Positions 43,864 through 51,023 of a DNA stretch of 57,115 nt are shown here, one piece after another. The DNA is from an uncultured Kiritimatiellota bacterium (GTDB lineage Bacteria; Verrucomicrobiota; Kiritimatiellia; RFP12; UBA1067). The stretch's first letter is position 1. The number at the start of each line of letters is the position of its first letter. The translations under genes and the position numbers were made by a program. The stretch covers positions 1 through 57,115 of the forward strand of contig CAKULV010000016.1 of NCBI GenBank assembly GCA_934667425.1, read 5' to 3'. Under the pieces are notes generated by a model. That model did no database searches. It was not told the origin of the DNA and was given only the letters and a program-made list of their open reading frames with translations.

Positions 43864-45608
43864 TTCTCGGATGCCTGCCCTATCGCGTCGGTCACGGCCT
43901 TCACCTTGCCGATGAAATAGCCCTCGCTGCCGTTGGCGGCGGCCTTCGTGTAGTCGATCTCGGCAAGGGCCTTCTCAAGCGCCGGCGTGGACGCCCCGCT
44001 CTCGCGAAGGACGCGGATCTTCTCGAAGTTCTCTATGGAATCGCGCAGGTTTTCCCAGCGGACGGAAAGGCGCGGGCCGGGATATACGAGGAACGTGTCG
44101 CCCGGGGCCCATGAGCCGAAATGCGGGTTGAAGGACGTATCGAACAGCGGATCGCGGGGCCAGTTGAACGCAGCCCAGCGGAGCATCCCGTCGAATCCCT
44201 GCGCCGCGGCGTAAAGCCCGAGCCAATGCTGCTCGGCATACGGCGAATACGTGAACGTGTTTGGACGCGGCGGACTGCAGCAGATGTAGGTGGTGGTCAC
44301 GCATCCCTTCGAGCGGCGAGCCTTGACTTCGTCCTTGAACGCCTGCGTCACGTAGTCCGCGCGCATTCCCTGCGAGTAGTTGTGTATCTCGATCCCCTCG
44401 AATGTGCTTGGCGGCCTGTTGCCCGCCATCTGTATCTTGAGGCCCGGCGCATGCTTCCGCAGGATGGCGGCCGAGGCCATCAGCTCCTCGCGGCTCCGCT
44501 CGTCTATGGCCACATACGTGTTGCCGAGCCACCCCTTGGACTCGACGTGCCGCTGGAAGTCCGCGAGGAACGGGCCCCAGAACGCCTCGTGCCCATGCGT
44601 GCCGGGAACAAGCTTCTCCGCGATGCGGTCGCCTGTCGCGCCGTCGATGTAGTGGACGAGGTTGCCCCACGTGACCATCGTGTAGCAGTGTATCTGCGGG
44701 CCAAGGCCGCACTCCTGCGCAAATGAGACCCATTCGTCGAAGAGGCCGTAGTCGTGCGTGAACTTCCCGTCCTTGCCCTTCACGTGCCTGACCATCGTGT
44801 AGTACGGATCGAAGTTCTGGTGGTTCCACGGCAGGTCGGTCAAGGTCGCCGTAATCGTCTTCTGCCCGATGTCGGCAAGTTCGCGGAGCAGCGGACGAAG
44901 CAGGGAATAGTGCTCCTTTGACCACGGCTTCACCCCATGGTAGCGGGCGACTGCGAGCGGATGCTGCCAGAGGTCGAGGAAGAACTTCCAGTCCCTGGGC
45001 GACGGAAGTGTTCGGCCCTGCACATTGAGCGACACGTCGAACACTATGCTGCGCCCCCCCTGCGCGACGGCCTTCACCGTACCGGCATACTTTCCCTGCC
45101 TTGCGTTTTCCGGAACATCCACCGTGAGCCAGAACGGACGGTAGCTGTTCGGCGGCATGTCGACGGACTCGGCATCGTCAAGGCAGTCCCCGACAAGCTC
45201 CTCCGGATGGACGGTGCGGCCCTGCGCATCGGTCTGAGAGGAAAGGACATAGCGGACAAAGCGCGACCGGCATGCATTGGCGGGAATCATTGCGCCATCC
45301 TGCGCAACGAGATCGGAAACCTCGATACGCACCTGCTCCGCCCCCTCGCGAGTCCAAAGGACGAACTGGGCGTTCACGCGCTCATTGCGCCATGCCGTCC
45401 CGCTCCAGCTGCGATCCGCATCCGTAAGTGAATTTACCAGATACGTGTTCACCCGCCTCATCGGAGCCACTGAACCATGGAAGCCCGTCGCCACGGATCC
45501 CGTGATCAGCGGAGTGCGTGGCTCATATGTGTCCAGGCTCCAGTTGAGGCATTCCGGTCCGGCGAACGCCGCCGTCGCGGCAGAGATAAGCAAGAGTGTC
45601 GTTTTCAT
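43860..45608 (-). CDS. Secreted DUF4091 / GH123-like glycosidase
   Basis: 582 residues with a short signal peptide (TTLLLISAATAAFAG). An N-terminal beta domain (VNTYLVNSLTDADRSWSG, FWLTVDVPENARQGKYAGTV) precedes a TIM barrel with WKFFLDLWQHPLAVARYHGV, ATLTDLPWNHQNFDPYY, HCYTMVTWGNLVHYID, the adjacent Asp-Glu in YVAIDERSREE and MLRWAAFNWPRDP. The Asp-Glu pair is the catalytic pair of GH123. A full-length relative of the gene at 16431. Oddly, this secreted enzyme heads a run of cytoplasmic metabolism genes. Its -10 box is six bases from ATG. Confidence 0.88.
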   Translation of the reverse strand: MKTTLLLISAATAAFAGPECLNWSLDTYEPRTPLITGSVATGFHGSVAPMRRVNTYLVNSLTDADRSWSGTAWRNERVNAQFVLWTREGAEQVRIEVSDLVAQDGAMIPANACRSRFVRYVLSSQTDAQGRTVHPEELVGDCLDDAESVDMPPNSYRPFWLTVDVPENARQGKYAGTVKAVAQGGRSIVFDVSLNVQGRTLPSPRDWKFFLDLWQHPLAVARYHGVKPWSKEHYSLLRPLLRELADIGQKTITATLTDLPWNHQNFDPYYTMVRHVKGKDGKFTHDYGLFDEWVSFAQECGLGPQIHCYTMVTWGNLVHYIDGATGDRIAEKLVPGTHGHEAFWGPFLADFQRHVESKGWLGNTYVAIDERSREELMASAAILRKHAPGLKIQMAGNRPPSTFEGIEIHNYSQGMRADYVTQAFKDEVKARRSKGCVTTTYICCSPPRPNTFTYSPYAEQHWLGLYAAAQGFDGMLRWAAFNWPRDPLFDTSFNPHFGSWAPGDTFLVYPGPRLSVRWENLRDSIENFEKIRVLRESGASTPALEKALAEIDYTKAAANGSEGYFIGKVKAVTDAIGQASEK

Positions 45609-45614
45609 GCGTCA

Positions 45615-45623
45615 ATTATATCA
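45615..45623 (-). promoter_or_regulatory. Extended -10 promoter six bases before the DUF4091 gene
   Basis: Minus strand: TGATATAAT, six bases, then ATG 45608. It lies just after the fcl stop and predicts a leaderless start for the seven-gene run. Confidence 0.6.
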
Positions 45624-45646
45624 TATATCATCTGTGGTTTGCGTTT

Positions 45647-46594
45647 CTACACCCGAATGGTGCCGTCCGCTACCGAAGCGCGATATTCGGATATCGTGCG
45701 GGAGAGCCCTTCGTCAAGGCCGATCCTTGGCGACCACCCGAGCGAACGTATCGCGGACGTGTCGCACAGCTTGCGCGGCGTGCCATCTGGCTTTGAGGCA
45801 TCCCACGATATCTCGGCCGGACACCCCGTCGCCGCCCTTATCTTCTCGGCGAGCGCCCTGATGGATATCTCCACCCCGGACCCGACGTTGAGGAGATCCG
45901 GCGGATTCTCCATCTCAAGCACGAAAAGGCACGCTGCGGCAAGGTCGTCCACGTGCAGGAACTCCCTAAGCGGCGTTCCCGTTCCCCAAAGCGGAACGGC
46001 CGCATCGCCGTTGACGCGCGCGGTCTCGAACTTGCGGATCATCGTGGGCAGCACGTGTCCGCCTACGACGTCGTAGTTGTCGCCGGTTCCATAGAGGTTT
46101 GTGGGCATGAGCGAATGGTACGTGACGCCCTTGTCCCTGCGGAGGAACTCGCAAAGCTTGAGGCCGGATATCTTTGCGAGCGCATACCCCTCGTTGGTCT
46201 TCTCCAAAGGCGAGGTGAGAAGCGCAGACTCGGGAATCGGCTGCGGAGCCATCCTCGGATAGATGCACGTGGAGCCCAGGAACAGCAACCTCTTCACCCC
46301 GACCTCATAGGCGCCCATGATGGCATTCATGGCGATAAGGATGTTCTCGTACAGGAACGTCGCGTTGCCGGCCGAATTGGCCCCGATCCCGCCAACGCGG
46401 GCCGCGCATATCACGGCCACGTCAGGCTTCTCGTCCTGATAGAACCTCCGCACCGCGGCCGGATCGAGAAGATCCAGCTCCTTGTGTGTGCGCGTCACGA
46501 TATTCCCGTACCCGGCGGCTCCAAGCGCCCGCACAACCGCGCTGCCGACCATGCCGCGATGCCCGGCGACATATATCCCGTCAGTCTTATGCAT
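45647..46594 (-). CDS. fcl: GDP-L-fucose synthase
   Basis: 315 residues from ATG 46594, which overlaps the gmd stop (AATGCATAA). It is an extended short-chain dehydrogenase: NAD(P)-binding GHRGMVGSAVVRALG near residue 10, VGGIGANSAGNATFL, FLGSTCIYPRMAPQPIPESA with the catalytic Ser, and the Tyr-Lys pair in EGYALAKISGLKLCEF. PTNLYGTGDNYD and FLHVDDLAAA are typical. It epimerises and reduces the GDP-4-keto-6-deoxymannose made by Gmd, giving GDP-L-fucose for surface glycans. Translationally coupled to gmd. Confidence 0.95.
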   Translation of the reverse strand: MHKTDGIYVAGHRGMVGSAVVRALGAAGYGNIVTRTHKELDLLDPAAVRRFYQDEKPDVAVICAARVGGIGANSAGNATFLYENILIAMNAIMGAYEVGVKRLLFLGSTCIYPRMAPQPIPESALLTSPLEKTNEGYALAKISGLKLCEFLRRDKGVTYHSLMPTNLYGTGDNYDVVGGHVLPTMIRKFETARVNGDAAVPLWGTGTPLREFLHVDDLAAACLFVLEMENPPDLLNVGSGVEISIRALAEKIRAATGCPAEISWDASKPDGTPRKLCDTSAIRSLGWSPRIGLDEGLSRTISEYRASVADGTIRV

Positions 46595-47594
46595 TGGCGA
46601 ACGCCGCCTCCTTGCGGGCGAGCTCAAGATCGGCGTCGACCATCATCTTTACGAGTTCCCTGAATTTCACCTTCGGCTCCCAGCCGAGAACCTTGCGCGC
46701 CTTCGTAGAGTCGCCGAGCAGCTGATCCACCTCGGAGGGACGTTCATACCGCGAATCGTGGCGGGTGTATTTCTCCCAGTCGAGCCCCACCTCGTCAAAG
46801 GCGATCTGCAGGAATTCCCTTACGGAGTGCATCTCCCCCGTGGCGAGGACGAAGTCGTCCGCGACATCATGCTGGAGGATGCGCCACATCCCCTCCACGT
46901 AATCCCCCGCAAAGCCCCAGTCGCGCAGGGAGTTTATGTTGCCCATGTACAGGCTGTCCTGCAGGCCATACTTGATGCGGCCTACCGCACGCGTAATCTT
47001 GCGGGTCACGAAAGTCTCGCCCCGCCTCGGAGACTCGTGGTTGAACAATATGCCGTTGGACGCGAACATGCCGTACGCTTCGCGGTAGTTCTTCACCGCC
47101 CAGAAGGCATACAGCTTCGCGACGGCATACGGAGAGCGCGGATAGAACGGGGTGGTCTCCCTCTGCGGGACCTCCTGCACCTTGCCGAAGAGTTCCGAGG
47201 TAGAGGCCTGATAATAGCGAATCGACTTGCCGAGGCCAGTCTCGCGGATGGCTTCGAGAAGCCGCATCGCGCCCATCGCATCCACGTCGCCGGTGAACTC
47301 CGGACTGTCGAACGAAACGCGCACATGGCTCTGCGCCGCAAGGTTGTACACCTCATCCGGACTGATCTCGTGGACGAGCCGGGCAAGGCAGCTCGAATCC
47401 GTCATGTCCCCGTAATGCAGAAACAGCTTCACTCCGTTTACGTGCGGATCCTTGTAGAGCCTGTCTATCCGCTGCGTGTTGAACGTAGAGGCCCGACGTA
47501 TTATGCCGTGTACCTCATATCCCTTTTCAAGCAGCAATTCGGCAAGATAGCTTCCATCCTGCCCGGTGATTCCGGTGATCAACGCTTTTTTCAT
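46587..47594 (-). CDS. gmd: GDP-mannose 4,6-dehydratase
   Basis: 335 residues, the usual length. It has the NAD-binding GITGQDGSYLAELLLEKGYEV, the RASTFNTQRIDRLY block, and the catalytic Thr/Ser-Glu region YQASTSELFGKVQEVPQ, followed by YPRSPYAVAKLYAFW with the active Tyr-Lys. NHESPRRGETFVTRKITRAV is typical. It converts GDP-mannose to GDP-4-keto-6-deoxymannose. Its ATG overlaps the stop of a 13-codon leader frame, and the transcript begins about 40 bases upstream. It forms an operon with fcl. Confidence 0.96.
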   Translation of the reverse strand: MKKALITGITGQDGSYLAELLLEKGYEVHGIIRRASTFNTQRIDRLYKDPHVNGVKLFLHYGDMTDSSCLARLVHEISPDEVYNLAAQSHVRVSFDSPEFTGDVDAMGAMRLLEAIRETGLGKSIRYYQASTSELFGKVQEVPQRETTPFYPRSPYAVAKLYAFWAVKNYREAYGMFASNGILFNHESPRRGETFVTRKITRAVGRIKYGLQDSLYMGNINSLRDWGFAGDYVEGMWRILQHDVADDFVLATGEMHSVREFLQIAFDEVGLDWEKYTRHDSRYERPSEVDQLLGDSTKARKVLGWEPKVKFRELVKMMVDADLELARKEAAFANA

Positions 47595-47632
47595 CTATTC
47601 GCCTGTCCGTTAGGCCACACGCCAAACTTCAT
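47591..47632 (-). CDS. Possible 13-residue leader peptide coupled to gmd
   Basis: ATG 47632 lies seven bases after an extended -10 box and opens MKFGVWPNGQANR, then TGA. The TGA overlaps the gmd start codon (ATGA). Translation of a leaderless leader frame would deliver ribosomes to gmd, whose own ribosome site is weak. It could be a chance frame. Confidence 0.35.
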   Translation of the reverse strand: MKFGVWPNGQANR

Positions 47633-47639
47633 GCGGTGA

Positions 47640-47648
47640 ATTATATCA
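47640..47648 (-). promoter_or_regulatory. gmd-fcl promoter (extended -10)
   Basis: Minus strand: TGATATAAT, seven bases before ATG 47632 and 45 bases before the gmd ATG. There is no clear -35 box. Confidence 0.6.
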
Positions 47649-47658
47649 CATTTGGAAA

Positions 47659-49050
47659 TCATCGGACAGGCGTCTTCGCGGCGCCCGGCAGAGGTTCGGC
47701 GGATCTTTTGCTGTCGGCGTCCGCACCATCCTCACGCAGCCACCTGGAGAACTCGCGCGCGATGTCCTTCTGAGGCGCGTGGCCCTGTCCAACGCCATAT
47801 CGCATGAGCTTATCCTTCGAAGGGCATATGTTGTAGGCGGCGAACCCGGCGTGGGGCGGACACACCGTATCGGCGAAGCCCACGTTGAAGCGGATCGGCA
47901 CGTCGATGCGCTGCGCGAAGTAGAGCGCGTCGAAATACGGCGCGTTCGCCTCGGCCGCGGCGCGGTTCTCGGGAAGCTGCGCGTCGATGAGGCGCGGCCA
48001 CCCCGCCTCGCGTCCATCGATCTTGAAGCAGAGATGGTCGGTCAGAGCCGGAACCATGACCACCGCGCGGCGGATGTTCTTGTTCAGCCCTGTAAGTATA
48101 AGCCCGAATCCGCCGCCCTGGCTTCCGCCGGTATAGCGTACGCGGGCCTTGTCCACGTCCGGCCTTGCACACACCCAATCGATGGCGCGGTTCGCCGCAA
48201 GTATGATGCCATGGTAGAAATAGTCCTCCCGGCCTGCCGCTATGCCGCACTGCGTGTAGCGCACGGTCTTAACGGGGTACATCTTGGCGTACTCCTCGTC
48301 CTCCTTCTTCTGGAGCGCATTCGATTCCGGCCCCTTGTACTTTATTCCGCGCACCGGCTTGTAGTAGTGCACGTTAACGGTCAGGTAGATGGCACTGGAG
48401 CTGCCGCCGGTGTGCACGGACGCCGGCCCGGCGCCCGGCACATTCACCACGAGCGGGTATGGGCCTTTCGACTTGTCACTCGGCACGGAAAGGTATCCCC
48501 ACACGGTGCGCCCGCGAGTGGATGGTATCTCCAGCTCGTACAGGTCGCGCCCCTTCACATGGCCCGGATCGATCACTGTCGCCTTGATTGGTGCGGTTAC
48601 TTCGGAATCGTACTTGCGGATGGAGTCCGCCCAGAACTGGTCGAAGTCCTTCGGGCACTCCTGGTACGGACGCAGCCTTTCCGGCTCGTAGGCAACGCCA
48701 AAGAGCTTCTGCCCAGACCCGTCCTTCCTGATGCGCAGGAGCAGGAAGCCTGCCCTGTCCATCTCGCCCGTCACGGTGAATCTCGACTCCTTCGCGAGAT
48801 CGACGTCGCGCTCCATGAATATCCTGTCTCCGAAGTTGTCCAGCCGGAGGTGCGCCCTGCCCTTCGGGTAAGACCCGTCGTCTTCCGTCGCCTCAACCGT
48901 GAATACCGCCTTCTCGCCCAACCTGTAGCAGGCATCGGGCTGGTCGCAAGTCACCCGAAAAAGCGTCGCCGCATACGCTGCGGAAACGAAGAAGCATTGC
49001 AGCAGCGCAAACGCCGCGCACCATGAACCAACACGAATGATCGACATCAT
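47659..49050 (-). CDS. Secreted CE7-type acetyl xylan esterase / cephalosporin-C deacetylase family
   Basis: 463 residues with a signal peptide (AALLQCFF-type hydrophobic core ending AAYAA). An N-terminal beta domain (ATLFRVTCDQPDACYRLGEK) precedes the alpha/beta-hydrolase core of the CE7/AXE1 family: WGYLSVPSD, the RYTQCGIAAGREDYFYHG block, DWVCARPDVDKARVRYTGGS leading to nucleophile elbow GGSQGGG, the acid in FADTVCPPHAGFAAYN and the His in GQGHAPQKD. CE7 enzymes remove acetyl groups from xylooligosaccharides and other acetylated sugars. It has its own promoter with GGAGAGG before ATG 49050. It probably stands alone, 26 bases downstream of the gmd-fcl promoter region in the opposite sense of reading order. 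Confidence 0.88.
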   Translation of the reverse strand: MMSIIRVGSWCAAFALLQCFFVSAAYAATLFRVTCDQPDACYRLGEKAVFTVEATEDDGSYPKGRAHLRLDNFGDRIFMERDVDLAKESRFTVTGEMDRAGFLLLRIRKDGSGQKLFGVAYEPERLRPYQECPKDFDQFWADSIRKYDSEVTAPIKATVIDPGHVKGRDLYELEIPSTRGRTVWGYLSVPSDKSKGPYPLVVNVPGAGPASVHTGGSSSAIYLTVNVHYYKPVRGIKYKGPESNALQKKEDEEYAKMYPVKTVRYTQCGIAAGREDYFYHGIILAANRAIDWVCARPDVDKARVRYTGGSQGGGFGLILTGLNKNIRRAVVMVPALTDHLCFKIDGREAGWPRLIDAQLPENRAAAEANAPYFDALYFAQRIDVPIRFNVGFADTVCPPHAGFAAYNICPSKDKLMRYGVGQGHAPQKDIAREFSRWLREDGADADSKRSAEPLPGAAKTPVR

Positions 49051-49078
49051 GAAATCCTCTCCATTACTTGAAATAACA

Positions 49079-49106
49079 AGTATACATTTTCACGGACAAA
49101 AGTCAA
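49079..49106 (-). promoter_or_regulatory. Promoter of the CE7 esterase gene
   Basis: Minus strand: TTGACT (49101-49106), 16 bases, TATACT (49079-49084), with a leader of about 25 bases. Confidence 0.65.
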
Positions 49107-49159
49107 AGCGAAATTTTCGGGCGAGATTTTTGCGAAATCCCGCACTCCGCGCTGAAGCG

Positions 49160-49194
49160 ATGGACTGCCCCTCGCATGTGCGGGAGGCGTCCAT
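49160..49194 (-). terminator. Imperfect hairpin after the DUF5696 gene
   Basis: Outer stem ATGGAC with GTCCAT and an inner stem of seven paired bases out of nine around CATG-type loops. There is no strong T-run, so a Rho-independent terminator is only possible. Confidence 0.3.
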
Positions 49195-49227
49195 CACGGA
49201 AGATACGGGCTGAAGGCCGGCGACTTT

Positions 49228-51021
49228 TCAGGGCTCGAACAGAACCCATCCTTCCGGCGGGATGATGCGCCCGCCATACGCGAACTGCGCGGTGCCGTAG
49301 TTCGTCACGATGGTCGTGCCGTCGCTCCATCCTGTGAGGAAGATGTCCGGCGCAAGCGCCTCATGCCGGTCGATGAACAGGTACTGGAGACGGCTAACCC
49401 GCGAATAAACGTCCCATCCGGCCCGGATAGCCGCGACGGACTTCGCCAGTTCCTCGTCCGTCGAGCAGCGCAGGTCGCCCGCGCCCATCCAGTCCGTTCC
49501 GTCGTCCACGAACCGGGAGTAGAAGTAGAAATTCGGACGTCCGCCGAACTCCAGCAGCTTCAGCAGCGAATGCCGGTCCTGAACCGTGGCATTGACCGTC
49601 GTCGTGAACGGATTGTTCAGGACAATGCCGTTGTAGACCATCTGCCAGACGGGAACGATGCGGTCAACCAGACCCTTGCGCGCGTTGCGCGGATCTCCGA
49701 ACGAGGCATAGAGCACCGAGTCGAGTTCGCCGGCGAAATGGTCGATCGAGCCCTCGGAGGCGAAGCCGCCTAAGAACCTTCGGGCCTCGCGCGCGCTCTT
49801 TCCCCACCAAGCCGCCGATTCGGCCGCATTGAGCGGATGGCGCGGATCGTCGCATGTCGGCGCGGGCAGGATCGTCACGACGTCGAAGTACCCCAGTCCC
49901 TTGAAGCCAAGCGCCGCCATGCGCGGCATTTCGCGCGTCGACCAGAACTCCCAGGCGCGGCGCGGACAGACCTGGAACTGGCGTCCGCCGCCCCAGAAGA
50001 CGGGATGCGACTGCACGGGTTCGCCCTCGGCGTCCTTGATGAGGTACTCGACGTCCCAGTTCTCCGCGATGCGGTAGGCGTCCCGGAAGTTGCCGTGCGG
50101 GACGATGAGATAGCCCGCTTCGCGCGCCGCCCGGATGCAGGCGCGCAGCCCGTTTTCGCCGCCCAACGCCGGCTCCACGGGGAAGGTCTGCGGCCAACGC
50201 CCGTCATGTCCGCCGACGTTCCATCCCACGAGGCAGAGCTCCGCCTTGCCGACGCCCTGCCGCTTCAGCTCGCGCACGATGTCCTCAACGCGCGCGAACG
50301 TGACGACCGTCTTGAGCGGCGGCTCGTTCTCCGGCACCTGCTCGGGCACGGGACTCGGCACCGGCTTCCACGCCTGGCGGATGCGTATCTCCGGAGCCTC
50401 GACGGCATACTTCAGTACGGGATTCTCCGCCGCACGTGCGGACAGGGGACGAACGGCGCCGCGTGCGATCTGGTGTCTGCGGTAGACGCGCGCCATGCCG
50501 CCGTAATTCGCGTCATCGCCTTCCAGCGTGTGGAACTCAACCGAGAAGTCCTCGTAGGGCCGCGCACACAGCATCCCATCCAGCACACAGTTCATGCGAT
50601 AGACGGACGCCTTTGCCTCGACCTCGACCTTGAAACCGTTCCTGAGTCCCGTCACGACAGCTGCGAATGTCCGGCGCGGTGTCTTCATGCCATAGAGGGA
50701 CATCGTCGGAATCGCACATTCGAACCTTCCCTTGTCTTCCCGGAACGTGCCGAGCTCGCCCGTAGGCACGACCCAGTAGCCGTCTTCGCCCGTGCGCGCA
50801 ACCGCGAAGTCTGGCGTCAGCGCGAGGTGGACGGCGCCTTTCGCGGCAACTTCCGCACGAGTGAGAGCGAACCGGATGACGTCCCCCGCTTCCACGAGCG
50901 GACGCCGCTCAATTTCGACCGAGCCGTCGGGCATCGTCCAGGCCAGTTCCATTTCGTCCGCCGGTGCCGCGACGGACAGGAGCGCGACCGCAACCGCTCC
51001 AAGGCAAGTTCTCACCGTCAT
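49228..51021 (-). CDS. Secreted DUF5696-type putative glycosidase
   Basis: 597 residues from ATG 51021 (AAAGG at suitable spacing); ATG 51027, overlapping the previous stop as ATGA, is an alternative. The signal peptide CLGAVAVALLSVAAPA is followed by a beta domain (VVPTGELGTF, FAAVVTGLRNGF) and a barrel-like domain holding LCLVGWNVGGHDGRWPQTFP, GYLIVPHGNFRDAYR, FKGLGYFDVVTILP and GSIDHFAGELDSVLYASF. This fits DUF5696 proteins, uncharacterised relatives of GH101-like alpha-N-acetylgalactosaminidases. The similarity to GH101 is my recollection of the family and not shown here. It sits directly after the hybrid GH gene, so it is co-transcribed. Confidence 0.65.
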   Translation of the reverse strand: MTVRTCLGAVAVALLSVAAPADEMELAWTMPDGSVEIERRPLVEAGDVIRFALTRAEVAAKGAVHLALTPDFAVARTGEDGYWVVPTGELGTFREDKGRFECAIPTMSLYGMKTPRRTFAAVVTGLRNGFKVEVEAKASVYRMNCVLDGMLCARPYEDFSVEFHTLEGDDANYGGMARVYRRHQIARGAVRPLSARAAENPVLKYAVEAPEIRIRQAWKPVPSPVPEQVPENEPPLKTVVTFARVEDIVRELKRQGVGKAELCLVGWNVGGHDGRWPQTFPVEPALGGENGLRACIRAAREAGYLIVPHGNFRDAYRIAENWDVEYLIKDAEGEPVQSHPVFWGGGRQFQVCPRRAWEFWSTREMPRMAALGFKGLGYFDVVTILPAPTCDDPRHPLNAAESAAWWGKSAREARRFLGGFASEGSIDHFAGELDSVLYASFGDPRNARKGLVDRIVPVWQMVYNGIVLNNPFTTTVNATVQDRHSLLKLLEFGGRPNFYFYSRFVDDGTDWMGAGDLRCSTDEELAKSVAAIRAGWDVYSRVSRLQYLFIDRHEALAPDIFLTGWSDGTTIVTNYGTAQFAYGGRIIPPEGWVLFEP

Positions 51022-51023
51022 CG

